Part shown: in pieces, positions 16,234 through 25,220 of the stretch
How the letters are laid out: each line of letters opens with the position of its first letter
Numbering within the stretch: the first letter of the stretch is position 1
Source of the DNA: CAVPWP01 sp050789285
GTDB lineage: Bacteria > Pseudomonadota > Alphaproteobacteria > Rhodobacterales > Rhodobacteraceae
Reading direction: 5' to 3'
Assembly (NCBI RefSeq): GCF_050789285.1
Contig: NZ_JBOUVX010000001.1
Coordinates: forward strand, 496,001 to 560,000
Length of the DNA stretch: 64,000 nucleotides
Position numbers and translations under genes: made by a program
The notes under the pieces: generated by a model
Database searches by the model: none
The model's input: the letters and a program-made list of their open reading frames with translations, nothing else
Told to the model about the DNA's origin: nothing

Positions 16234-18173
16234 GCGCGGCTCCTTTCGGGGCCGGGCTCCTGGCGGGGACGAATGGGCAGCGCTTCAAGATAGCTGCGCA
16301 TGCGTTCCCGCTGATCCGCCGGGTAGGCCTCGATCGGGGGCAGGCCGCCGTAAAGCGCGAAAAGCAGGATGTCGCGGGCGATGGGCGCGGCCGCCGCCGA
16401 CCCGCCGCCGCCGTGTTCGACCACCAGCGACACCGCATAGCGCGGCGCCTCGAAGGGGGCGTAGCAGACGAACAACGCATGGTCGCGCCGTTCCCAGGGC
16501 AGGTCGTCGTTGCTGACCACGCCGCGTGCGCGTTCGGCGGCGGTGATGTTGCGGACCTGGCTGGTGCCGGTCTTGCCCGCCATCTCCATTCCCGCCGCGA
16601 CGATGCGCGACCGGGTCGCGGTGCCCCCCTGCGCGTTCGAGACGTTGAACATCGCGCGCTGCACAAGGGCAAGGTGGCTGTGGTTGGTCTCAAGCAGCGG
16701 CGCCTGGGCGACCGGCACCTCGACGCCGTTGATGGATTTCACGAGGCGCGGCTTCACGTCCCGCCCGCTGGCCAGTCGCGCGGTCATCACGGCAAGCTGC
16801 AAGGGCGAAGTCAGCACATAGCCCTGGCCGATCGAGGCGTTGAGCGAATCCCCCGGGCGCCAGGCTTCGCCGCGCACGTCGCGCTTCCACTGCGTCGAGG
16901 GGATCAGCCCCTCGGCGACGGCGGACATCGGCAGGTCGTGGCGTATCCCAAGGCCGAAGCGGCGCGCGACTTCGGCGATCTTGTCGATGCCGCAGCGGCG
17001 CGCGACCTCGTAGTAATAGACGTCGCAGGACTGCACGAGGCTCTTGTCCAGGTCGACCCGCCCATGTCCGCCGCGCCGCCAGCAGTGAAAGCGCCGCCCG
17101 CCCATGGTCATGTGCCCGGGGCAGAAGACGGTTTCGTTCGGGCTGATGACGCCGGCCTCAAGGCCTGCAAGCGCCGTCATCATCTTGAAGGTCGACCCGG
17201 GCGGATAGGTGCCCTGCACGGTCTTGTTGGCCAGCGGGCGATACTTGTCGTCCATCAGGGCGCGGTAGTCGGGGCCGGAGATGCCGCGCACGAACAGGTT
17301 GGGATCGAAGGCGGGGGCCGACCCGATGGCGACGATGTCGCCGTTCTGCGCATCCATCACCACCGCGGCGGCGCTTTCGCCATCCATCCGGGTCTGGACG
17401 AAGTTCTGAAGCGCGTGGTCAAGGGTCAGCTGCACATCGGCGCCCGGCACGCCTTCGTCGCGGCCAAGCTCGCGCATCACGCGTCCGGCGGCATTGACCT
17501 CGATCCGGCGGGTTCCCGCCTTTCCGCGCAGTTCCTCCTCAAGGCGTGTCTCGACGCCGACCTTGCCGATCTGGAACTTCGGGATCTGCAACAGCGGATC
17601 GGGGTCGGGGATGCGTTCGAGGTCGTAGTCGCTGACGGGTCCGACATAGCCCACCACATGGGCGAAATCGCCGCCCATTGGATAGTGGCGAGACAGGCCC
17701 ACGTCGGGGGTGATCCCGGGCAGGGCGGGGGCGTTGACCGCGACCTTGGTGAAATCCTCCCAGCTCAGCTGGTCGGCCAGCGTCACGGGCACGAAGGGGC
17801 TGCGGCGCGACATCTCGCGCAGGTTGCGCTCGAGGTCGGTCTCGTCAAGATGGACCAGGCTGCGCAACCGCTCGATCACCGCGTCGACGTCACCGGCGTC
17901 TTCGCGCACGATGATGATGCGGTAGTTCTGCGCGTTGTCGGCGATCACCACGCCGTTGCGGTCGTAGATCACGCCGCGCGGCGGGGCGATCAGCCGCATG
18001 TTGATCCGGTTCTCTTCGGCGAGAAGGCGGAACTCGTCGGCTTCCTCGATCTGGAGCTGGCGCATCCTGACGCCCAGCATGCCCATGAAGGCCAGCATCG
18101 AGCCGCCAAGGAACAGCCCGCGCCGCGTGATGCGGCGGACGCTTTCCTCGGTATCCTTCGGCGACCGCCTCAT
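16230..18173 (-). CDS. mrdA: penicillin-binding protein 2 (elongation transpeptidase)
   Basis: A 647-aa class B PBP. A short cytosolic arm and one membrane anchor (LFLGGSMLAFMGMLGV) precede the pedestal domain with RGVIYDRNG, and the transpeptidase domain has STFK (in PPGSTFKMM), the SCD motif in QSCDVYYYEVA and KTGTS. The ATG at 18173 begins MRRSPKD and overlaps mreD as ATGA; the longer upstream frame runs through mreD and is not used. It cross-links the glycan strands made by RodA. It is a beta-lactam target. Confidence 0.96.
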   Translation of the reverse strand: MRRSPKDTEESVRRITRRGLFLGGSMLAFMGMLGVRMRQLQIEEADEFRLLAEENRINMRLIAPPRGVIYDRNGVVIADNAQNYRIIIVREDAGDVDAVIERLRSLVHLDETDLERNLREMSRRSPFVPVTLADQLSWEDFTKVAVNAPALPGITPDVGLSRHYPMGGDFAHVVGYVGPVSDYDLERIPDPDPLLQIPKFQIGKVGVETRLEEELRGKAGTRRIEVNAAGRVMRELGRDEGVPGADVQLTLDHALQNFVQTRMDGESAAAVVMDAQNGDIVAIGSAPAFDPNLFVRGISGPDYRALMDDKYRPLANKTVQGTYPPGSTFKMMTALAGLEAGVISPNETVFCPGHMTMGGRRFHCWRRGGHGRVDLDKSLVQSCDVYYYEVARRCGIDKIAEVARRFGLGIRHDLPMSAVAEGLIPSTQWKRDVRGEAWRPGDSLNASIGQGYVLTSPLQLAVMTARLASGRDVKPRLVKSINGVEVPVAQAPLLETNHSHLALVQRAMFNVSNAQGGTATRSRIVAAGMEMAGKTGTSQVRNITAAERARGVVSNDDLPWERRDHALFVCYAPFEAPRYAVSLVVEHGGGGSAAAAPIARDILLFALYGGLPPIEAYPADQRERMRSYLEALPIRPRQEPGPERSRA

Positions 18174-18709
18174 TGCCTGTGCCCCAGCTGATCCACCTCG
18201 CCCGGCGCGGCCTTTCTCAGCCCCAGCGCCCGGGCGGTCAAGAGCACCACGGGCGGGTAGGCGGCAATCGTGATCGCCAGATGCAGCAGCGTCCGCCCCA
18301 GTCCCGGCTGATCGACGAAGAAGACGGCAAGCGCCACGGAATAGGCCAGCGTCATGGCGCCCAGCACACCCGCGACGATCGCCCATTCCAGAAGGAAGGG
18401 CAGGTCGCGCCAGCCCGGTTCGCGCGCGCGCAGGAACTCGGTCGCCAGAACCACGATTGCGGCCCAAAGGCCGGGTGGGCGCAGGAACAGGAAATCCGCC
18501 AGCAGGAAGACCGCCGCGATCAGTGTCACCGGCACATAGTCGGGCCGCCGCAGCACCCAGGCGACGACGATCAGTAGCAGAAGGTCCGGGGCCGGAAACC
18601 GCCCCGGGCCGGGATGAAGCGGGAGCAGACCGACAAGCATCACGACGGCCAGCAGCCCCAGAAGCAGCGCCCGATAGCCAAGCCGGCGCGATGTGACCGG
18701 ATCAGCCAT
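18170..18709 (-). CDS. mreD: rod shape-determining protein MreD
   Basis: A 179-aa inner-membrane protein with five or six hydrophobic helices and few polar loops, the size and form of MreD. It connects MreC to the MreB/RodA/PBP2 complex. Primary sequence is poorly conserved in this family, so the identification rests mainly on the position between mreC (8-bp overlap) and mrdA (4-bp overlap). Confidence 0.9.
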   Translation of the reverse strand: MADPVTSRRLGYRALLLGLLAVVMLVGLLPLHPGPGRFPAPDLLLLIVVAWVLRRPDYVPVTLIAAVFLLADFLFLRPPGLWAAIVVLATEFLRAREPGWRDLPFLLEWAIVAGVLGAMTLAYSVALAVFFVDQPGLGRTLLHLAITIAAYPPVVLLTARALGLRKAAPGEVDQLGHRQ

Positions 18710-19613
18710 CGGTCGCCTCCTCGGCGGGGGCCTCGGCGGTCAGCGGTTCGGGCAGAAGCGGCCCGACAAGGCTGCCGGGGTCGTTCAGCCGTTCGACCGG
18801 GCGGCTGCGCAGCACACGCAGGAATTCAAGCCGCTCGTAATCTGCGGCCAGCCGCAGCCGCAGGCGGGTGTCGGTGCCGAGCACCGCCTGACCGACCAGA
18901 AGGCCGGCGGGAAAGACGCCCCCGTCCCCTGACGACACGACACGGTCGCCGGGGCGCACCTGCTCGGGGTTGTCGATGAATTCCAGAAGCGGTGCCACCG
19001 TCGTGTCGCCGGTCAGGATCGCCTTTTGCCCCGACGGCAGGATCGTCACCGGGATCCGGCTGCCCGGATCGGTCAGCAGAAGAACGCGCGAGGTCGTCTG
19101 CCCCACGCCCGAGATACGCCCGACGAGGCCCAGACCGTCGGTCGTGGCCCAGCCATCCTGGATGCCGTCGCGCGCGCCCACGTTCAACAGAACCGATTGA
19201 CGGAAGGGCGAGCCCGAGTCGGCCAGAACCACGCCCGTGACGTAGGTCAGCGCCGGGTCGAGCCGCACGTTGTTGAGGTCGAGAAGCTTGGCGTTCTCCT
19301 GCTCGAGCTGCAGCGCCGCCTCGCGCCAGGCCTTCATCTGCTGAAGCTCGCGACGCAGTTCGCGGTTCTGCTCGGCCAGACGGGCGTAGGACTGGAAGCC
19401 CTCCACCAGACGCGCGGCCTTGGTCATGGGGATCAGCGCCCATTCGAAGGACGGAATGACCTGATCGACAAGGTTGGCGCGGAACCGTTCGGCCCGCGGA
19501 CTGTCGATGCGCCAGAGAAGGAAGAGCAGGACAAGCACGGTCATCAGACCGGCGACCACCAACCGGCGAACCGGGCGGGTATAGGTCTCGCTCGTTCCTC
19601 GGTCTCTTGCCAC
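18702..19613 (-). CDS. mreC: rod shape-determining protein MreC
   Basis: A 303-aa protein with one N-terminal membrane helix (LVVAGLMTVLVLLFLLW), a periplasmic coiled coil (ARLAEQNRELRRELQQMKAW) and the beta-barrel domain containing YVTGVVLADSGSPFRQSVLLNVGARDG and the GLVGRISGV strand. MreC assembles outside the membrane and activates PBP2. The start is GTG at 19613 with AAGGAG seven bases upstream. The Asp/Glu/Pro-rich tail after residue 275 is typical of alphaproteobacterial MreC. Confidence 0.95.
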   Translation of the reverse strand: MARDRGTSETYTRPVRRLVVAGLMTVLVLLFLLWRIDSPRAERFRANLVDQVIPSFEWALIPMTKAARLVEGFQSYARLAEQNRELRRELQQMKAWREAALQLEQENAKLLDLNNVRLDPALTYVTGVVLADSGSPFRQSVLLNVGARDGIQDGWATTDGLGLVGRISGVGQTTSRVLLLTDPGSRIPVTILPSGQKAILTGDTTVAPLLEFIDNPEQVRPGDRVVSSGDGGVFPAGLLVGQAVLGTDTRLRLRLAADYERLEFLRVLRSRPVERLNDPGSLVGPLLPEPLTAEAPAEEATDG

Positions 19614-19710
19614 GGGCGGCTCCTTGAGACTGCTCCTTCAACCGGGCCGGGGCGCCTTGTCGCCGCCGGGGCGTTCTGGTGGGGGACGTCGTCCCGGGGC
19701 CTGTCCCGGC

Positions 19711-20745
19711 TCAGCTGTCGTAGTCTATCACATGCCGAAGCTGTTTTTCATACTCCAGCGCCTTGCCGGTTCCCAGCGCCACGCAGTTCAGCGTCTCGTC
19801 GGCCACGGAAATCGCAAGCCCGGTCTGTTCGCGCAGCGCGAGGTCCAGATCGCCCAGAAGCGCGCCGCCTCCGGTCAGCATGACACCGCGGTCCACGATG
19901 TCGGCGGCAAGGTCGGGCGGCGTGGCCTCGAGCGCGGTCATCACCGCCTCGCAGATCTGTTGCACGGTCTCGCTCAGCGCCTCGGCGACCTGCGCCTGGT
20001 TGATCTCGGTTTCCTTCGGGACCCCGTTGAGAAGGTCGCGGCCCCGGATCTCCATCGACGCGCCGCGCCCGTCGTCGGGCATCCTCGCGGTGCCGATCGA
20101 GGTCTTGATGCGCTCGGCCGTCGACTCGCCGATCAGCAGGTTATGCTGGCGCCGCAGATAGCTGATGATCGCCTCGTCCATCCGGTCGCCGCCGACGCGG
20201 ACCGAGCGGGCATAGACGATGTCGCCAAGGCTCAGGACCGCCACCTCGGTGGTGCCGCCGCCGATGTCGACGACCATGTTGCCGGTCGGGTCGGTGATCG
20301 GCATCCCCGCGCCGATCGCCGCGGCGATCGGTTCGGCGATCAGGCCCGCGCGCCGCGCGCCGGCCGACAGCACCGACTGGCGGATCGCGCGCTTCTCGAC
20401 CGGGGTCGCGCCATGCGGAACGCAGACGATGATCTTCGGCTTCGAAAAGGTCGTGCGGCGGTGCACCTTGCGGATGAAGTGCTTGATCATCTCTTCGGCG
20501 ACGTCGAAATCGGCGATCACGCCTTCGCGCATCGGCCGGATCGCCTCGATCGAGCCGGGCGTGCGGCCCAGCATCAGCTTGGCGTCCTCGCCCACGGCCA
20601 GAACCTGCTTCTTGCCGTCCTTGACGTGATAGGCCACGACCGAGGGCTCGTTCAGCACGATCCCCTTGCCCCGGACATAGACGAGCGTGTTCGCCGTGCC
20701 GAGGTCGATCGCCATGTCCGATGAGAACAAACCGCCGAATACCAT
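19711..20745 (-). CDS. mreB: rod shape-determining actin homologue MreB
   Basis: A 344-aa actin-fold ATPase that forms membrane-bound filaments to orient lateral wall synthesis. Phosphate 1 is IDLGTANTLVYV, phosphate 2 is VVDIGGGTTEVAV, and the adenosine loop is VMLTGGGALL. I take the ATG at 20745 (MVFGGLFSSDMAID); the longer frame upstream adds 50 low-complexity residues not found in MreB. It is first in the mre operon with 97 bp before mreC, and the 186-bp gap upstream of it must hold the operon promoter. Confidence 0.97.
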   Translation of the reverse strand: MVFGGLFSSDMAIDLGTANTLVYVRGKGIVLNEPSVVAYHVKDGKKQVLAVGEDAKLMLGRTPGSIEAIRPMREGVIADFDVAEEMIKHFIRKVHRRTTFSKPKIIVCVPHGATPVEKRAIRQSVLSAGARRAGLIAEPIAAAIGAGMPITDPTGNMVVDIGGGTTEVAVLSLGDIVYARSVRVGGDRMDEAIISYLRRQHNLLIGESTAERIKTSIGTARMPDDGRGASMEIRGRDLLNGVPKETEINQAQVAEALSETVQQICEAVMTALEATPPDLAADIVDRGVMLTGGGALLGDLDLALREQTGLAISVADETLNCVALGTGKALEYEKQLRHVIDYDS

Positions 20746-20931
20746 GTTCGTCTGCCTTTGTGTCCTGCCTACGCGGCTCCGAGTCTTGTCGCGCTGCGGG
20801 CCACGCACGCTTATAGGACTCGATTTGCGGCCATAAAAGGGCACATGTGGACAATCTTGACGCAGGTGGCCCTTTGTTGCCGGAAGCTGCCGCAAGGTGA
20901 GCGTCCGGCCAAGGTCGGTTTCAGGCGGCGA

Positions 20932-22194
20932 TCAGGCCGCCTGACGTTCGCGCGTACGGTTCCGGGGGCGCCGCTTGCGTGAAGGTTTCGCGGCTTTGGC
21001 GGGGTTGCCGCCCGGTCCGCGCCGCGGTCCCTTGTCCATGCGATCGGAGGCCCCGGCGCGCTCGGGCGCCCAGCTTGTCCCGGCAAGCACGGGGATCGGG
21101 CGGCCCATCGTTTTCTCGATCGCGCGCAGTTCGGACATTTCCGCGGGCGCGCAGAACGTCACCGCCGAGCCGTCGCGGCCCGCCCGCGCGGTGCGGCCGA
21201 TGCGGTGGACATAGTTCTCGGGCACGTTCGGCAGATCGAAGTTGTAGACATGCCGCACATCGGGAATGTCCAGCCCGCGCGCCGCCACGTCGGTGGCGAC
21301 CAGCACGCGCAATTCGCCCGCCTTGAAGGCGGCAAGCGCACGGTCGCGCTGGCCCTGGCTCTTGTTGCCGTGGATCGAGCCGACGGCGAAGCCCGCGCGA
21401 TCCAGGGTCTTCATCAGCTTCTCGGCGCCGTGCTTGGTCCGCGCGAAGACCAGCGCCAACTCGTTGCGGTGGGCGTCGAGCTTCTCGATCAGCAGTTCGG
21501 CCTTGGCCGACTGCTCGACGAAGATCAGGCCCTGACGCACCTTGTCGGCCGGCTTGCCCGGCGGTGCCGCCTCGACCCGGATCGGGTCCGTCAGGTAGTT
21601 CGCGGCCAGTTCGGCCATGAGCTTCGGCATGGTGGCCGAAAAGAGCATCGTCTGACGGTCCTTCGGCAGAAGCGGCGCGATGCGGCGAAGGGCGTGGATG
21701 AAGCCCATGTCCAGCATCTGGTCGGCCTCGTCGAGAACGAGAAACCGCGTCTGGTCAAGCCGGACGGCCTTTTGTTCCAGCAGGTCGATCAGGCGGCCGG
21801 GCGTGGCCACCAGGAGGTCGGTGCCGCGGTGCAGCCGGTTGATCTGCGGGTTGATCGAGGCGCCGCCCACGACGATGTTGACCTTGAGGTGCGTGCCCTG
21901 GGTATAGGCGCGCAGGTTCTCGGCGATCTGGTTGGCAAGTTCCCGCGTCGGCGCCAGGATCAGGCCGTTCACGGACTTGGGCGCGGGTGCGACGCCCAGG
22001 CTCATCAGCGCGTGGATCATGGGCAGCCCGAAGGCCGCGGTCTTGCCGGTGCCGGTCTGGGCAAGCCCCATGACGTCACGTCCGTTCATGGCGTGCGGGA
22101 TGGCCTTCTTCTGGATCGGCGTCGGTTCGGTGATGCCCTGCTCGGCGAGTTTCGCCACAAGGCGGGGCTGAAGCCCCAGCATGTCGAAATCCAT
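20932..22194 (-). CDS. DEAD-box RNA helicase, RhlE-like
   Basis: A 420-aa ATP-dependent RNA helicase. The Q motif region is GITEPTPIQ, motif I AQTGTGKTAA, Ia PTRELANQI, II VLDEADQML, III SATMP, V ATDVAARGLDIP and VI HRIGRTARAG. The C terminus is short and strongly basic (KRRPRNRTRERQAA), as in RhlE types that act in ribosome assembly and RNA decay. The start at 22194 gives MDFDMLGL; the frame extends 129 bases upstream without family similarity. A perfect 8-bp hairpin (CAGGCGGC/GCCGCCTG, 20922-20943) straddles the stop and might end transcription, though it lacks a T run. Confidence 0.92.
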   Translation of the reverse strand: MDFDMLGLQPRLVAKLAEQGITEPTPIQKKAIPHAMNGRDVMGLAQTGTGKTAAFGLPMIHALMSLGVAPAPKSVNGLILAPTRELANQIAENLRAYTQGTHLKVNIVVGGASINPQINRLHRGTDLLVATPGRLIDLLEQKAVRLDQTRFLVLDEADQMLDMGFIHALRRIAPLLPKDRQTMLFSATMPKLMAELAANYLTDPIRVEAAPPGKPADKVRQGLIFVEQSAKAELLIEKLDAHRNELALVFARTKHGAEKLMKTLDRAGFAVGSIHGNKSQGQRDRALAAFKAGELRVLVATDVAARGLDIPDVRHVYNFDLPNVPENYVHRIGRTARAGRDGSAVTFCAPAEMSELRAIEKTMGRPIPVLAGTSWAPERAGASDRMDKGPRRGPGGNPAKAAKPSRKRRPRNRTRERQAA

Positions 22195-22603
22195 ATCGGA
22201 TACGTCCTTTGTGCAGCGGCCGCCATCGGGCGCCGCCGGAAGTCGTCGCCGCGCTGCCCCGAATGGGCAGGCGGTCGCAATCGGGTTCACGCGCCGCTCT
22301 GAACCGAAGGCCGGATTGCCCATTGGCCGTCAGCGCGCCGGACCCCTGCGTGATGTGGGAACCTGAGAAAATGTCGTGACGTTCCGCGTCGCCCGGTGTG
22401 CCCGGATCTTCGCCGTCTGCTCACGCGGCAGAAAACGTCTGTGCCCCGCAGATGGGGCCTCGGCGCCGCATTGTCAAACGAAATCGGCTGCCCTCCAGCG
22501 AGGCGGGGCTTCTTCTGGCGGCAAATACCTCGGGGGCGGCCCCGCGGACGCGGGGCCGGGGGCAGAGCCCCCGACCCGACCCGTCTCGGGTGTCAGCGCA
22601 CCC
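22195..22603. other. 409-bp gap between the DEAD-box gene and leuA
   Basis: No gene is visible. The half next to leuA holds the composite 3' element described at 22509-22572, and the other half must contain the promoter of the DEAD-box gene, which I cannot place with confidence. Confidence 0.6.
22509..22572 (-). repeat. composite 3' element, copy 1 (after leuA)
   Basis: Read on the minus strand from the leuA side it has three parts: GGGGGC-TCT-GCCCCC (6-bp stem, 22558-22572), a perfect 8-bp stem GGCCCCGC/GCGGGGCC with a 4-base loop (22538-22557), then GAGGTATTTGCCGCC followed by AGAAGAAG (22509-22531). The same order follows gcvP at 42723, and a partial copy follows the MORN gene. It may act as a terminator or RNA-end element. 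Confidence 0.7.
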
Positions 22604-24172
22604 TCAGCCCGCGTCGCGGTAGCTCACCTGTTTCACGTCGGCGTCCGGATCGGCCTTCGTGCGGCGCACCAGAAGATTGTTCAGCGCGTTCACATAGGCC
22701 TTGGCCGAGGCCACCACGGTATCGGTGTCGGCCGATTGCCCGGTGACGATGCGGCCGTCCTCTTCCAGCCGCACGCTGACCGTGGCCTGCGCGTCGGTGC
22801 CTTCGGTCACGGCGTGCACCTGATAAAGCTGCAGCCTCGCGTGATGCGGGAAAAGCGCGTTGATCGCCCGGAAGGTCGCGTCCACCGGTCCATCGCCCTG
22901 GGCGGTCATCTGATGGTCCTTGCCGTCGATCGTCAGCGTGATGTCGGCCGATTGCGGCGCTTCGGTGCCGCAGATCACGCGCAAGAACTTCACCTGGAGG
23001 CGCTCGTCGGCGTCCTCCTGGCTGCGCATCAGCGCGATCAGGTCCTCGTCGAAGACCTCCTTCTTGCGGTCGGCCAGGGCCTTGAAGCGCACGAAGACGT
23101 CGTTGAGCTGGTTGTCGGCCAGGTCGTAGCCCAGGTCCTTGAGCTTCGCCCGCAGTGCCGCCCGCCCCGAATGCTTGCCCATGACAAGCGAGGTTTCCTT
23201 CAGCCCGACATCCTCGGGGCGCATGATCTCGAAGGTCTGGGCGTTCTTCAGCATCCCGTCCTGGTGGATGCCCGACTCGTGGGCGAAGGCGTTCTTGCCG
23301 ACGATCGCCTTGTTGAACTGCACCGGGAAGCCCGACACGGTCGAGACCCGGCGCGAGATCGCCATGATCTTGGTCGTGTCGATGTTCGTGTGCCAGGGCA
23401 TGATGTCGTGGCGCACCTTCAGCGCCATGACCACTTCCTCCAGCGCGGTGTTGCCGGCGCGCTCGCCAAGGCCGTTGATCGTGCATTCGATCTGCCGCGC
23501 GCCCCCCGCCACGGCCGCCAGCGCGTTGGCGGTGGCCATGCCAAGATCGTTGTGGCAATGCGTGGCAAAGACCACCTCGTCGGCGCCCGGCACGGTCTCG
23601 ATCAGGCGGCGGATCAGGTCTGCGGACTCGACGGGTGCGGTATAGCCCACGGTGTCGGGGATGTTGATCGTGGTGGCGCCCGCCCTGATCGCGATCTCGA
23701 CCACGCGGCACAGGTAATCCCACTCGGTCCGCGTCGCGTCCATCGGCGACCATTGCACGTTGTCGCACAGGTTGCGGGCGTGCGTCACGGTGTCGTGGAT
23801 GCGTTCGGCCATCTCGTCCTTGGTCAGCTTCGGGATGTCCCGATGCAGCGGCGAGGTGCCGATGAAGGTGTGGATGCGCGGGCGCCTGGCGTGCCGCACC
23901 GCCTCCCAGCAGCGGTCGATGTCCTTGTAGTTGGCGCGCGCCAGCCCGCAGATCACCGCGGTCTTGGCCTGCTTGGCGATGTCGCTCACCGCCTCGAAAT
24001 CGCCGTCCGAGGCGATCGGGAAGCCCGCCTCGATGATGTCGACGCCCATGTCGTCAAGCATCTCGGCGATCTCGAGCTTTTCGTCATGCGTCATGGTGGC
24101 GCCGGGCGATTGTTCGCCGTCGCGCAGCGTGGTGTCGAAGATCAGCACGCGGTTCTTGTCGATCTGGGTCAT
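22604..24172 (-). CDS. leuA: 2-isopropylmalate synthase
   Basis: A 522-aa enzyme that condenses 2-oxoisovalerate with acetyl-CoA, the first committed step of leucine synthesis. The TIM barrel opens with FDTTLRDGEQSPG, carries metal ligands in THCHNDLG and INGLGERAGN, and shows HESGIHQDG. The C-terminal regulatory domain (from about 390) for leucine feedback is complete. An upstream leucine-rich leader peptide and attenuator (24206-24343) show that transcription is probably also controlled by Leu-tRNA charging. Confidence 0.96.
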   Translation of the reverse strand: MTQIDKNRVLIFDTTLRDGEQSPGATMTHDEKLEIAEMLDDMGVDIIEAGFPIASDGDFEAVSDIAKQAKTAVICGLARANYKDIDRCWEAVRHARRPRIHTFIGTSPLHRDIPKLTKDEMAERIHDTVTHARNLCDNVQWSPMDATRTEWDYLCRVVEIAIRAGATTINIPDTVGYTAPVESADLIRRLIETVPGADEVVFATHCHNDLGMATANALAAVAGGARQIECTINGLGERAGNTALEEVVMALKVRHDIMPWHTNIDTTKIMAISRRVSTVSGFPVQFNKAIVGKNAFAHESGIHQDGMLKNAQTFEIMRPEDVGLKETSLVMGKHSGRAALRAKLKDLGYDLADNQLNDVFVRFKALADRKKEVFDEDLIALMRSQEDADERLQVKFLRVICGTEAPQSADITLTIDGKDHQMTAQGDGPVDATFRAINALFPHHARLQLYQVHAVTEGTDAQATVSVRLEEDGRIVTGQSADTDTVVASAKAYVNALNNLLVRRTKADPDADVKQVSYRDAG

Positions 24173-24205
24173 GTCGTCGGTCCTTGGTCCCTAGCTTTTG
24201 CGATC

Positions 24206-24254
24206 CGGCGCTGGTTCACCCCTGAGCGGTCGCGCCGAATGGCACGCTCAGAGG
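24206..24254 (-). promoter_or_regulatory. leuA attenuator: two mutually exclusive hairpins
   Basis: On the minus strand CCTCTGAGCG (24245-24254, spanning the leader stop) pairs with CGCTCAGGGG (24219-24228) in a 10-bp stem with one G-U. A second stem, CGGCGC (24232-24237) with GCGCCG (24206-24211), uses the loop of the first and bases beyond it, so the two cannot form together. This is the geometry of an attenuator, with ribosome position on the leader Leu codons choosing the fold. There is no strong T run after the second stem, so the exact output is uncertain. Confidence 0.6.
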
Positions 24255-24343
24255 CGGCTAAGGAGAAGCAGGGCGAGCAGGGGGGTCCCGCATTCAGCGG
24301 GGCCGGTCACGCGATCGATCGCGATATGGTCCTGTCTCGTCAT
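24248..24343 (-). CDS. leuL: leucine-rich leader peptide of leuA
   Basis: A 31-aa frame, ATG at 24343 and TGA at 24248-24250, lying between the GST gene and leuA. Its end reads P-LLALLLLSRL-stop: seven of the last ten codons are Leu (CTG, CTC, CTG, CTT, CTC, CTT, CTC). Such a run directly before alternative hairpins and a leucine biosynthesis gene is the hallmark of ribosome-mediated attenuation. The first 20 residues (MTRQDHIAID...) have no special composition. A promoter-like pair ends seven bases before the ATG, so the transcript may be leaderless. Confidence 0.8.
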   Translation of the reverse strand: MTRQDHIAIDRVTGPAECGTPLLALLLLSRL

Positions 24344-24350
24344 GGCGCCG

Positions 24351-24378
24351 GTTATACGGCTTTGACGCGGCGGCGCAA
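24351..24378 (-). promoter_or_regulatory. putative leuL-leuA promoter
   Basis: On the minus strand, TTGCGC (24373-24378) and TATAAC (24351-24356) are spaced by 16 bp. The -10 ends seven bases before the leader ATG, and the whole site fits in the gap after the GST gene stop at 24388. Confidence 0.5.
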
Positions 24379-24387
24379 ACCGGAAAA

Positions 24388-25188
24388 TCAGCCCAGCAGC
24401 CCCAGCTCGGCGTCCGAGGCGATGCGGTCGTACTTGTCGCGGGGGGGCATCGGCCGGCCGCGCCAGTCGGGCTCGAAGACGAAGGACGATGCGGCGCGCC
24501 CCTGGGGAAGTGCGCCGTTCCCGGAGCCCACCGCATAGTCGTAGTAAAGCTTCACGATCTCCTCGCGGCTCACCTGCTGGGCCGCGGGATGGGCGAGGCA
24601 GGCCTTGCGCCAGCGGGCGACGCGGGCGAAATCCGGCCCCTCGGGCAGGACGAAGCCCTCGTAATAGTCAAGAAACCAGAACCGCATCATCAGGGGCGTG
24701 AACACGGCCTCGGCCAGGCCGAAACGATCGAAAAGCCAGGTGCCGTCCGGGTTGTGGCGCAGAAGGAAGTCGTTCAGCCACCGGTAGTGGTCCAGCAGCG
24801 CCTCGCGCAGCGCTTCGATCTTCGCCCGGTCGCGGTTCATCACCATGGTGTAGCCCGCCATGGCGAACGGCCCCTCGCGCGTGATCATCATGCCTTCGAC
24901 CGCCCGTTCGTAGGGATCGGGCCGGGCGATCTGCGGGCTGGCGAAGCGCTCGTCGATGTAGCGCAGGATGACAAGGCTTTCCTTCAGCACCCGCTCGTGC
25001 TCGTCCACAAGGATCGGCAGTGCCGTCGTGCCCCCGGTATAGTCCAGAAGCCACGGCGGCCTGGGCCGCGTGATGTCGATCACGCCGAAGTCGACGGCGC
25101 CTTCAAGCCCTTTCAGCGTCAGCAGGATCTCGATCCGCTGGCAGAAGGGACAGACGGGGATGTGATAGATGACGGGACGGTCCTTCAT
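24388..25188 (-). CDS. glutathione S-transferase-like protein with a CPFC motif
   Basis: A 266-aa protein with an N-terminal thioredoxin fold beginning IYHIPVCPFCQRIEILL, where CPFC takes the place of the catalytic Ser/Tyr of classical GSTs, as in glutaredoxin-like or omega-type enzymes. TALPILV has the cis-Pro, and LKESLVILRYIDERF gives the glutathione-binding ES pair. The C-terminal helical domain runs from about residue 90. Members act in thiol transfer, dehalogenation or reduction of glutathionyl adducts; the substrate here is unknown. It ends just upstream of the leuA leader promoter. Confidence 0.85.
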   Translation of the reverse strand: MKDRPVIYHIPVCPFCQRIEILLTLKGLEGAVDFGVIDITRPRPPWLLDYTGGTTALPILVDEHERVLKESLVILRYIDERFASPQIARPDPYERAVEGMMITREGPFAMAGYTMVMNRDRAKIEALREALLDHYRWLNDFLLRHNPDGTWLFDRFGLAEAVFTPLMMRFWFLDYYEGFVLPEGPDFARVARWRKACLAHPAAQQVSREEIVKLYYDYAVGSGNGALPQGRAASSFVFEPDWRGRPMPPRDKYDRIASDAELGLLG

Positions 25189-25220
25189 GCCCCCTGACTA
25201 GCAGGGGGATCGCGCCACTG

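Noticed and set aside
20922..20943. CAGGCGGC/GCCGCCTG hairpin as a firm terminator of the DEAD-box gene
   Set aside because: It overlaps the stop codon and has no T run, so I mention it only within the gene entry.
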